Shown here: positions 36,701 through 48,700 of the stretch, one piece after another
Layout: each line of letters begins with the position of its first letter
How positions within the stretch are numbered: position 1 is the stretch's first letter
From: Anas platyrhynchos
Lineage: Eukaryota > Chordata > Aves > Anseriformes > Anatidae
DNA: 64,000 bases
NCBI RefSeq assembly: GCF_047663525.1
Contig: NC_092588.1
Span: 91,509,501 to 91,573,500, forward strand
Direction of reading: 5' to 3'
The notes under the pieces: generated by a model
The model's database searches: none
Seen by the model: only the letters and a program-made list of their open reading frames with translations
Told to the model about the DNA's origin: nothing
Translations under genes and position numbers: made by a program

Positions 36701-39700
36701 ACTGGAAATGCATGGGGAAGGTGTGAAAGAAACTGCCTTAAAACTGAAGAACAAAAACACTTATTCAAATGTTTTTGGAGTAACAGAATGAATGCATTGC
36801 TCTAAAACAGATGTAGCTGTTCTCTTCTTTTTTTTTTTTTTTTACACAGAGGGTGGTGGAGAAAAGATTGTTAAAATTTACATGAAGATTCCTGCTACTC
36901 TTAACAAGACAGAAGCAACAAAAATCAAAATATGTTTCAGTGCTGAGTATGAAATTTTAAATATACTTAAAAAAGTCCTTGGAGAAGAAAAAATGATGGT
37001 AAGCTCTTAGTATGGTTTGCCTTTTTTCTTCCCTAAATTTTTTTTATTGATATACACTTGGCAAAAACATTGTGCTTCTGTTTTTCCCCTGTCTGTTCAT
37101 TATATATTCTTCTTCCCCTTGAGGGTTTGTGACCCTCCATGTGGACACTTATTGTTGGCCTGAAAGAGGTGTACTGGGTCTGGCTGGGATGTTAACTTTC
37201 CCTTCAGCAGCCCATACAGTGCTGTGCTCTGCACTTGTAGCTAGAACAGCAGTGGTATCACACCAGCGTTGCTGCTGAGCAGTGCTGGCACAGCATCAGG
37301 ACTCTCTCTAACCCTCCTAGGGGGTGGACAAAAAAGTGAGAAAAGTAACATCACCAGGGCAGTTGACCTAAACCAACCAAAGGGATATTCCATACCATAT
37401 GGTGTCACACTCAGCAATAAAAAGGTGGAAAAATGAAGAAGAGGGGAGGGGTGGGCTCTCGCTGTGAAAACATTGGTCCTCCTCCTGAACACTGGCTACG
37501 TGCGTTGAGGCCCTGCTTCAAGGATGTGGTCAAGCATTGCTCATTTGTGGGAAGTAGAGAGTAATTTCTTTCCTCTGCCTCTTTCTACATAGCCTTTATT
37601 TGTTTTGTTTTGATTTTTTTTCCCTCCCACCCTCCCCTTTTTCCCATTTAGTTAAATTGTTTAGTTAATAATAATCTTTCCTTAATAATAACTTTTTAAA
37701 TTATCCTTATCTCAACCTGTGAGTTGTTCTTTACTTCTTCTCCCCCTCATCTAAGGAGGGGGAGTGAGAGAGCGGTTGTGGTGTTTAGCTGCCTAGCATG
37801 GTAAAACCCCCACAAGAGGTGTTAGACACTTCAGGGGGGGAAAAAGGTTTCAAAGGACTCATTTGTGGTTTAGAAGCTGGAAGTGTTAAACTGTCTTGTT
37901 AATTAATTCAGTCAATGTGATGTGATGACTTTTTGTGGAATTCTTGAAGTATAGAATAAAGCTTATTGTATTTAATTGCCTAGCTTGAAATGTAAACGCT
38001 TTCTTGCATTAACTCAAACTATTACATTGCACAGGTTAAGTTAATTGTGGTATTAGAACCTGGAGAAAAGAAAAGGAGTACTACAAGAGAAGTCTTAAAC
38101 TGTCTGTGTACATACTACTTCTTAGAGTAAAAGCAGAGTACTTCCAAAAAGCAAGAGTCCTCAAGTTTTTTGTAATGGGAGAACATGGGAGTGATTTTTC
38201 TTGTTAACTTAAATATACATATATGCAATAAGTATTTTTAATCCTTGTGATTCAGCCACAGACCACAAAATTAGCAGGAAAAAAGCTACATGAGAGTAAA
38301 TAGTCATATAGTGGCTGTCATTCCTCCTTGTAGGAGAGAAGCTTCTAAATGGTTAATTCAGCTAGCATCCAATGACTTCTTGGTGGTTATTGTCTTATTA
38401 CGTAGCTAGCTTCCTTAGATAAAGGAGTCTGCTTCTTTAAGGTCACTTGACAAAAAATTCATTCACCCTAACAGACAAATGTGGCTGAAGAGGACACTAT
38501 CCATAGTGGGAATAAAGCTGGTCAGACTGAAGCAGGTGACTTTTTTTTCATTTTTAGTTTACGGGATTTAAGTTGCTCAATTTTAAAACGAGTACCTTCT
38601 CTGACAGTCCATAGCTTCCAATTAGGCACATTGGAGGGGAAAAAAAAAAAACAGCCTTCACAGTAACTTCTTTAGTCCTTCCTCTCTGGTTACAACCCAA
38701 AATGAACTCTAATGGAAGTCCTCCAGATTTGGGAGGCATATCAGAGGGGTGAAGGTCTTTGATCAATGTACATTGTGAGGACACAGAGGTGTATGGTGGG
38801 CAGTGCTACTTGGAGCAATCTAGGAATGCAACGGGTAGCACATGGTTTATCTGCAGTCAAGTTTGCAGCACTTGGTGGAGGTTCAGCACAGGGAAATGGA
38901 TGGTGGGAGATTTGGTCTGGTGCTTCGGTCAGACAAAAAGTGTTGTGCCATGTCTTGCAGAGCTAAGAGTCGAGGTAGCAATAGGATGATAAACTTATTT
39001 ATCTTCATGTGCTCTGTGGGGTAGGCTCGAGAGGATCTTTAGCATTTTGGTTCCACAGGGGGTGATTTGGAGGTGTTTGGTTTTGTTTTAGTAAACATGA
39101 TCTTGAGAGGTTTGTGCCTAATAATTTGGTACTGTTATGCCTTTTTGCATGTGTGTAAAAGTGAGAGGGGTGTATGTATGCACATACATCTGTGTTTAAA
39201 GTACTAGGAAGATAATCTCATCCTGATTGTTGTTCTTCAGTGACACCTCAATCTAGTGATCCACAGAAGAAGGAAGATGTTTCAGTCTCTGAAAATGTGG
39301 GCTCCCTGTCAGAAGACTTATTTTCTCAACACAACCAGCCGTTAGCAGGCAGTGTAGCAGTAAGTGTTTGGTGTATGATAAAACAGTCCTTGTGCCCCCT
39401 TTATCATCTCTTCAATTCTGCTTTTTCATAGGTGTGGTTAAAATGTTCTTTCAAAGAAAACCTGCTGGTACCTGATGTGTTTTCAAACTTCCTCTTTTTC
39501 ATATCAGTGGGAAGTCAGCCTAAACACTTACCTGCAGAGCTGCAGTGTTGGTAAAAACTGTTTTAAAAAGGGGGAAAAAAAGTTTTTCTGCCTTGTAAGG
39601 AGATGGATGCTCTTAGTGAGTTGCTCATAGTATTACTGAACTATAACCAAAAATATTTTTGTGGTTAACAAGGATCATGTCACCCAGCTGCTGCCACAGG

Positions 39701-42700
39701 CTAGCACTGAAAATCTTTTCCTAAAAAAAAGTTGCCAACCACCAAGCCACACACATGAACAAACAAGGGACCACCTGTTTTTCTTATTCTGTGATTGCTC
39801 TTTTCATGGTTTCAGGTCTCTAAACAGAAAATAGTTAACTCTGGTATCACCATGGTTTCAGTAGGCCAGCAGACTGACATGGACAATGCTCACCAAGGCT
39901 CAGGTCAGGCATGGCTCCCTTCAGTTCCTTAAGTCTGACCCAGTGAAATATCACCCGGGTGACCTGGTAAGACTCTGCTTTTGTGGGCCTCCCAGCAAAA
40001 GCAGGTAAATTGTTTACTTTTAGCTCCTGAGGGTGAAGCTGTAGTTTCCTTGCCTCCTTCAGCAAAAAAATCCAAAACTCTATCTCCAAGGACAAAAGCT
40101 AAGACTAGGTAAGCTCCTTGCAGACCAGAAATTGCAAGGTGTTTATTTTTTCTTTCATATCTTTCTAGGACTCTTCTTTGGTGTGTTTTCCTTCCTCTGG
40201 GGCTTTAATGCATGAGATTTTTGAGATCTATGTCAGTTACTAAATGGAAAAAATCAAATCTTAGCCACCTTGGCTATCAAGGTGGCTAGCCAATAGTTAC
40301 AACACTTCAGAATAGTTACTGGTTAAAGGGTAGCATTTAGGTCCTGGCTTGGATACATCTTAGTTTCATCATTAATCTAATCTAAATGCAGTACGCATAC
40401 ATCTGTATTACAAACAGTTCTTCTGCTGTATATTCAGCTCATCAAATACATGGCAATTCATAATAAAGACCATGATCTTTGTGAAAGATCATGTGAATTT
40501 GAGGCCACCTTGGCATGAGTGATACACTTTTTCAGAGCCATGAAGGACAGCATTTCTTACAGTTAAGTAGGCAGACTCTGTAGAGCTACTGGTTAGCTTT
40601 CTTTGCTTTTAAAGCACTGCTTTGAGGCTGGTAGACTTACCGATGCCAGTTCTTTTTCTTGGTACTTCATAAACTGATGATCTGGGCTCTAAATGGGTGG
40701 TCCCCCAGCACCATGTTTCCTCACATGTCCTTTTCTCCCCAGTGAGAAGGCCCTAGAAGAACCACCCATGGAGGAGTCAACGCCAAAGGTACGTTTGCCT
40801 TGGGAAACACCTCAGTGAAGATGTGGGGTAAGGGAGGAAATGCTCTAGTGGCACAGCTAAAGCCACCTAGGGTTGGCTGAGCCATTCCTGAGCCCATGCA
40901 ATGTCACTAGATGTAATGTGCCTTTTGGCACCAGGAGTGAGCTGAGAAGGCAATGCCTGTCAACCTTACTATAGTGTGGTCCAAGCAAGCAATTTGGGCT
41001 CAGCTGAGCTTACCTAGTATATACTCCATGGCAGTGGTATGCTGTGTGCAGGCCCGGGAGCAGGGTGTATAGGCAGCTAGCCTGGTCCTCCATGGGAGAA
41101 ATTCATGTGTTGCAAGCCTTACACATGGTCTACAAGAGCAAAGATTTGCTTCTTGAAGGGAAGATGTGTCTGGAAGTTTACAAAGATGCTTTGTATGTGA
41201 GCTCTAATGATGATCCCAGGACAGATCTGTCTCCATATTCTTGGCATGGGAGCTTGCAAGCTAGAGAAAAACAGGTAAATAAGAGCTATCTGTGGCTGCA
41301 TGTCTTTAGGCAACTTGAGCACTTGAGAACTTCTGTTAAGGTATTAAATAATAATAAAACAAATCCGTGCCATACAGGAAAGAAATGAAATTCCCAAAAG
41401 ACTAATTTTGCTTTGAAGTTGGTACTGAGCTTATGTGAGAAATCAGATTTTAGATTTGTCCTGGGGTTTATGTTTCCATAAAATATACACATTTGTACTT
41501 CACTACTCAAAGGTTTTTGTAATGCTTACCCTCTGCATAAGAATTCAGAGCTTTTAAACTATTTCTTTATCCTCAACTCACTGTCTCCCTGGCCTCAGCT
41601 CCAGGACTCCCACACTTTCTCGTGTGAACTAACTACAGGAAATGGCTTATAACTGGACTGTTACGATAGGCTTGCAGTGGTGCAAATGTTGATGTTTCCT
41701 GACATTCCTTATCCCTGCTTCTAGCAGGCTGTAGGATTAGTAGGTGGCTGCATATTGTGGTTTGAGATTCTGCAACTTTTTTCCTTTTTAGAAGGACAAT
41801 ACCAGGGAAAGGAGAAATGGAAAAAAAGGCTTGGCCAAACAGATGATTGAAGACAGGTATGGCACACAAGTGCATGTGGGGTTTGGTGTCCCAGGTGATT
41901 TTAGACCCCTTCTAGCAGTAATGGGGTGGGGCAGAGGGCGCACTGATAGGGTGGGCTTTCTGAACAGAGGAGGCACCAAAACAAGCAGGAGATGACAAAA
42001 GGACCTTACTTGTTCCACTGGAAACCTGTGTGTTCCTGAAGTGAACACAGTTCCTGAAGCTAACTCCAGTCTGCCAAAAGTGCCCTTCCCTCTGTGACAC
42101 GATGCCAAATTGGCGTTTCCATTTTTCTTTACCTAGCCATAATCCTCTTACCCTCTGGTTGGTTGTGTTATGAGTGACAACCTTGTTCACAAGTACCCAA
42201 ACCTTCCTGATATTGCCCTAGGTCTTTGGTATCACGTGCTCTGGAGTTTTAGGATGGGCTTTTTTTTTTAGGTGGGTTTGGACGCCCAAGTGTTTCGCTC
42301 CAGTGTTTTCTTGTATCCTTGTTTAGCCTAGGGATTCTTAGCCTGAAGACATGCGTAAATGAATTTTTTGATTGATTGTAGGTAAGAATGAAAAATCTGA
42401 TGCAGTAGTAACATAATAGAAGGTAGGGATAGAGAAGTCTTGATTTGGTCATTCTGCTCCCTGTAGTGCCTCATCTGGAAATGAGCATTGCTTTCTGCTA
42501 GAAAGCTTTACCAAGAAGGGCGCAGTTCCCTATTCTTACGCTCATGAGAAAAGAAAGGCGTACTGTATGTTGAGAACTAATTGTAGGATTTCTTAAATAG
42601 CTGCCATTTAGAGAAAGAAAAATGCACTTCAGATAATTAAGGGTATGAGAACAAAATTTAGATGCATGCAGAGAAGTGATTAGGAAACAAATGTTAAGTT

Positions 42701-45700
42701 AGAACTTTCAAAAGAGAAATTACGCTTTTTTCCTCTTAAATATTTCTGAAATTCTTTCATGTCATTCATGACTGTCCTACTATGTGCTAGTATTGGTGAC
42801 TTCTGGGAACAAGATATTGATTACATAAACATGTACAGACTTATTTTTATAAATGTTTCTTTTAAAATTAAAAACTTATAATAGAAAGAAATAGTGTGAG
42901 AATTAATTAAAACAATAATAGAGACTAGGTAGGAAAGGAACAAGCTACTTTTAAAAGCTGAGGAAATAGTATTTTTAGGCATATGAACTACTTAATTGTT
43001 TGCCATTAATTGAGCCCAAAATTAAATGTTATTTCCCCCTCCCTCAGTGCAGTTGGGTGACTGTTGATGGTTGTGTATCGCTGCCATGCATATGTTGCTT
43101 TGTCTTCCAGGAAGGACTCCTATGGCTTTGAAAGCTCAGACTCTGCAAGCCATGAAAAGGTAATGCTATAGGGAAGAAGTTGTTAGGGGCTGAGCTTTGC
43201 TCAGCAGCTACCAGGGAGCAGTGACTTTGGGTTCAGGCATGCAGCAAGGGTGGACGTGCTGTTAGAGGCAACTGGGAATCTGAGGTTCTTGCACTTCTTT
43301 GTGGTGTCATACATAATATATGTATTTAGGTGGGGAGAATGCTTCAGTACCTTCATGAGTTCTGGGGTGGAAACTGTGATGTTACAACTGTTTGTGATAG
43401 GAATTTGAGCTGGTGCTTGAATGAGGCTGGGGGATATTTTTGCGATCGAAGGCTGGCCTCTGTTCTTGTTTTATTGAGCCATGCTTTGCACATTGGGAAT
43501 CCCAGCTTAAACTCAGTCCTTGTGAAGCTTTGGTTGGACATTCTGCTTGGTTTACATCTGCAGGCTGTTAGAAAATCCAGCAAAAATGAGTCACTCTGCC
43601 TGCTTTGCATCTGACCAGAGCAGGTCTTCCCAGGAAGCCAAAAAAAACTTGCTCCTAATAGTTTCCATCGAGGTGGCTCTCCTGTACACAAGCCCTTTGG
43701 CTCTCAGCCTCTTCACATGTGCTGTCGCAGCTTGCTGTTAATTCAGGGGTGCTGAACGAGACACCCCAAATGTCTGATAAAACTGGACACCGTCTGCTTC
43801 TCACTACTGCCACTGGGTGTCAGCATGAAACACTGCTTTGTGGTATGCTGCCCAGTGTCCCAACAACACCATCCGAAATCTTCCTGGGTAGATACAGTTT
43901 TATTTCAGATTATTTCACATGGTAACTGAACTTCAAGACACGTGACTTTTAATTTTTATCCCCCCCCCCCCCCCCCCCCCTCTTTCTAGGTTGCTGAAGC
44001 CAAAGGAAAACTTCTTGGCCAGAAAACTTCTTCACGAAATTTGAGGTACAGGATCATACATGCACAATCCATACATTTCTTGCTCAGTGGAAAAGTTTGC
44101 TACCTCAGTTAAAGCAGTTTAAGTTAGGATCAGGAAGGCTGTGTGATGGTCCCAATGAAATAGTTCCCTGCCTGGCTGTCACAGCTTCTATGGATGTCAC
44201 TGGTACTAACATTTAAACAGGATCTGAGAATATCAGAGTTACTAGAGAGAAGAATGACTTCTGCCTAATTTAACAATATTATGAATTGAGCTCTTAAGCA
44301 GTCCCCTTCCCTAGTCATGCACCTAAACAACTGGTTTACCTCCTGAAAAACATTTAAACACTCTGCTTTTTATTGGCCAATTCTAGTTACAGTAAGCAGC
44401 CAGGGGTTAGATGCCTTGAAGCACATAGCCTAATTTTGTTGAGAGGTGCTAAAGTTCTGGTATTCCAAAATTGTTAGCTTCAGAAGCCAGCCAAAGAAGG
44501 GAAACTTCTTTGTCAATAATAATGCCAAAGTCTAAATATATTTAACTTATGATTGTTGTAATTTAATTTGATTAACTAATAGTGCTGAGCATGAATAATC
44601 TGGCCATCCTGCTGGCCTGTTCGGTAGCACTGTTTGGTTGTGCCCTTCTGCACTCCTGTGTTACACTGTCACAGCACCTAATTGTCTGACTTGTGTCTGT
44701 GTGGGTTACTTGGCAGGATGATGAAATGGGGATGTGAGCAAGCTTGAGAGAAGGCCAGTTGGTCATCCATGCTTTCTAATTTGGGGGTTTTCCTCTGCCA
44801 AGAGCTGTGCTCTTCTCTAGACATAGGAGGGGAAGGGGTGATGAAGCATGACAATGCTCTAAACATGGTACTGGAAAAGGGCAAGTGTTTGCTTCTCAGT
44901 GTTTTTATGCAGCTTAAAATGCATTGGGTATTGTACTGTGGGGAGCAATAAATGGAACAATTTGCTGGTGGAGAGGAAGGGGAATGGCTATGGAGCTTCC
45001 TGGGTGGGCAGAGGGAGCTGGCTGAGCAGGACTGACTCCTGGTAGTGTCTTTAGTTACAGGAAGCATCTTTTTTCTGGAAGCAACCATGAAAAAACAAGT
45101 AACAGCCAGAGTGAGAAGAGCTGGATCCTTGACTCTCAGAAACAGCCATTGCCAAAATCTCTTGACTATACCCGAAAAAGGCGTAGGGTGAGGAGAAAAG
45201 TAAAAGGTAAGCTTAGTCTGTGTCATGCACAGTGAATGCATAAAACTGCAGGTGAGGAAGGGGCTAGCGATGGCTTGTGAAGGAGGAATCCTCTCCCTTT
45301 GGGTGCCCTTCTGGGAACAAGTTCTGGCTCCCTGTTGTGTTGTTGGTACCCAGGTAAACCTTTCTCCTTGCAGTGCTTCCAGTGTCTTCCCCAAGTAGTG
45401 GCAGTGACTACCGGACACAGGAGGTGAGAAGCTGCCATGCTCACGTGTCTCATAGTTAAAAACAGTATGTATGCAAAACACACAAACACTGGGAATCAAA
45501 TAAGCTGGTGCCATCTTCTCAAGTGTTCTAATGGACCAATTTGCTGCCTAAATGTTGCTGGTATTGTGTTGGTCACCAGAGACTGGGGAAACAAGGAGGT
45601 TGTAGGAAAACATGGGAAACTTCATAAAAACAGCTGTGCATGATCCCTAAGCAAATTAGGCTCTACTGGCTAAATGCAAAACTTCGGCATGCAGCTGACT

Positions 45701-48700
45701 TCAAGATACAGATCTCCTTCAGAGTTGGAGAGAAGTGTCATTATGTGTTATATCTAACTTAAAAGTTTCCACTCCTAGTGTAGAAACAAAACTCCATGAC
45801 AAAAAATCAAACCACACCAAAATAAATTTAAATTACTTGTATTGTTTAAAGGAAATATATGTTAAGACTTGTCTTTCTGCTCCCAGCTAAAAGAAAGCCG
45901 AAGAGATCAAAAGGAAATGCCAAAGAAAACAAGCATGTCCACCTCCAAAGGAGATGACTTACCTACAGTGGATCTTGCTGGTATTTCTTTTTCTAATGTT
46001 GTTCAACGTACTATGAAAGTAGGGCACAAGGGCTGTGTTATCTGGCACCTAAATTGTGGGGTTTCTGGAGGAAGAATGCACTGCATTTGTGCTACTTTAC
46101 CCTGTCCAGGCTAATCTGTTACCTCTACTTAAATATCCAGGTTTTGTTTCCCAGAAGCAAACAAAAAATGTTCTGCTCAAGCATTATTTTCTAAGGTCTG
46201 AAATAATCTGTAGATACTAATATATAGTGTGCCTATGAACTGGTATTTTCTTCATTTATGTCGTAAAGCAACTACTGAGTGCAGATACAGACCATGGCTT
46301 ATATGTCAGCTCTGCATGAACTTGGTTGGAAGATCTCTCCACTCTGTTCTGCAGTGCTGATGGTCACTTCTTCTATGGTAGGTCTGAGGCTTCATTGGGA
46401 GTAAAGACATGTACAGTGTTTACACTAATATTCATTTCTGTGGACAGTCTGGAGCCACAAAAACCCTTTAGGTGGTGTTACCCAGTGCAGTGTGTCTCTG
46501 CACCTGATGGTACATCAGCCACTGGGTTGAATTCAGACTGCTCCATAAAGTGGTTATGGAAAACTAGTGATGCCCGAAACTTTTTCTACTGAAAAGTTAA
46601 GCAGCCTATCTTCGTGCTGCAATGTGCGGGTTTTGATTCTGTGGGGTTTTGTCTTGTTTTTTTTTTTTTTTTTTAAATTTGTTTTAATTTTTGCTTTGGA
46701 CTTCCTGGATATCATACTACAGACATTACACTAGTCCACTTTCCCTGCCTCAGTTTCTTCCTCCTGCCAACTGTCCTGGTTTTGGCTAGGATAGAGTTAA
46801 TTTTTCCACTAGTAGCTGGTATGGTGCTGTGTTTAGGATTTATGATGAGAGTAACATCGGTAACAGTTTTAGTTGCTGCAGAGTAGTGCTTACATGAAGC
46901 CAAGGACTTTTCAGCTTCTTGCCCTATCCTGCCAGTGGGCATGCTGGGGGTGCAGAGGGAGCTGGCAGGGGACAGAGCCAGGACAGCTGACCCAAACTGG
47001 CCAAAGGGGTGTTCCATACCCTATGGTGTTATGCTGAACAATATATAGGGGTGGCTAGCCAGGGTTGGTGGACTATCAGGTCCTGCTCAGGGACAGAGGG
47101 GATAATGGGGCAGGTGGTGAGCAATTGCGTTGTGCATCACTTGTTTGGGCACAGTAGTAGTAGTTACTTTACCATTATTATTTTCATTTTTTTCCTGTCC
47201 TATTAAGCTGTCTTTATCTCAACCCACAGGCTTTCATTTTTTTAATTCTCTTCCCCCACCCTAGAGGGGGAAGGGTAAGCGAACTGCCATGTGGTGCTGA
47301 GCTGCCAGCCTGGTTAAACCATAACACCAATGCTCTTGCTGGACTGGGCAACAGCATTAGGTGTTGCTCTGTAAACCTGAACAATCCAGCAGCAACACGA
47401 GGCGAAGGAAGGGAATGTGATGGCAGCCAGAAACAAGGCGAACTTTGGACCAAGTTTGAGATGTTGCTCCCTGTTCATGTGTGGATAGGCAGAGGAGAAG
47501 GGTGGCTGTATTTTTTTTCTATATTTGTTGTTAAATTCAGGTGTCTAGACAACACAGGGCTCAACCTCTCCTGCCTCTGTTGCTTGGCTGCACTCTTTCA
47601 TAGGTCACGTGCTCTCAGAGGAGCTTGAAGTGGCACCACTGTCCCTGGATACATCTGCTGAGGGCCTCTCTGATGTGGAGGAGAAGGCAACACAGGTGCT
47701 GTATGCAGTGCTTGAGCTCTTCCTGATCTGCTCTTGGCCTACTTCTGGCCTGTGGGCGGTGTATCGGTTCATTTTGCTTCTTTGCTTTGCAAGCCCGACT
47801 GCTTGCCTGCAGCACTGGGCACCTTCTGATTATCTTCTTCTTCTTAGAAGTTTCAAAATGCATCTGACAATAATACAAAAGAAGAAGAAAACTTTAAGCG
47901 GAAGGACTCAGGTACGTTAGTCTCAGTAACATAGAAGAACTGGTTAAAAAGTAGAAGGGGTGCTGACAGTTCTTTTCTTTCAAAGATGTGAAGGCACTGA
48001 GGTTTTATGTATCTGAGGGATACTTTGTGCATAAGAAACACCTTCCATTTCTGTTGTTCATATTGTGATATGGACTATGGTGGGATGTTTTGTGTAAATT
48101 CCTGAACTGATTGCTAACTCTTAAATCCTGCCTTTGCTCACAGGAGACCCTACTAACACTGCTGGTAAGAGCATGGGGATTTACAAACTAGTTGCCTGAG
48201 AGTAACTATGTGAAATAAGTGGAAGAATAAATCCCAAATTTATTTTTAATGACTTGGAGATGCAGTGCAACCTCAATTTGAAGAATAATGATTAAAAAAA
48301 AATATCCCAGGAGGTTATAGACTTCTTGACAATAGTGGTCTATGTCTGTATTCTTAGGTATGAAGCTCTTGGTAAATGGTGATTTGTACTGATGCTTATG
48401 ACAGCTGTAAGGGTTTTAGGTAATGTTGGTATTTACAAATTCTTTTATTGAGACTGAACTTGCACAGCCTTGCTCAAAACTGCAGCAGAGTGTCTTTGTG
48501 TTTGGAACTACTGAACTTCATGAAAGCAAAAAACAGATTTGTCATCCTATTTCTTATGAGGCTGATGTAGCTCTGAGAGGCTGTAGACTTCACAGTCAAC
48601 ATTGGGACAACAAACTGAGTCACTGAAACCTCCATTTTGGAAAAAGGCATTCTTTCTCATAGGCTGACTTCCCCAATATGTGCACAACTTGTCCAGCACT

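Noticed and set aside
44678..45514. 278-codon open frame antisense to SYCP2L exons 24 and 25
   Set aside because: It crosses the intron between two real plus-strand exons, shows no recognisable domain, and is a plausible chance open frame.
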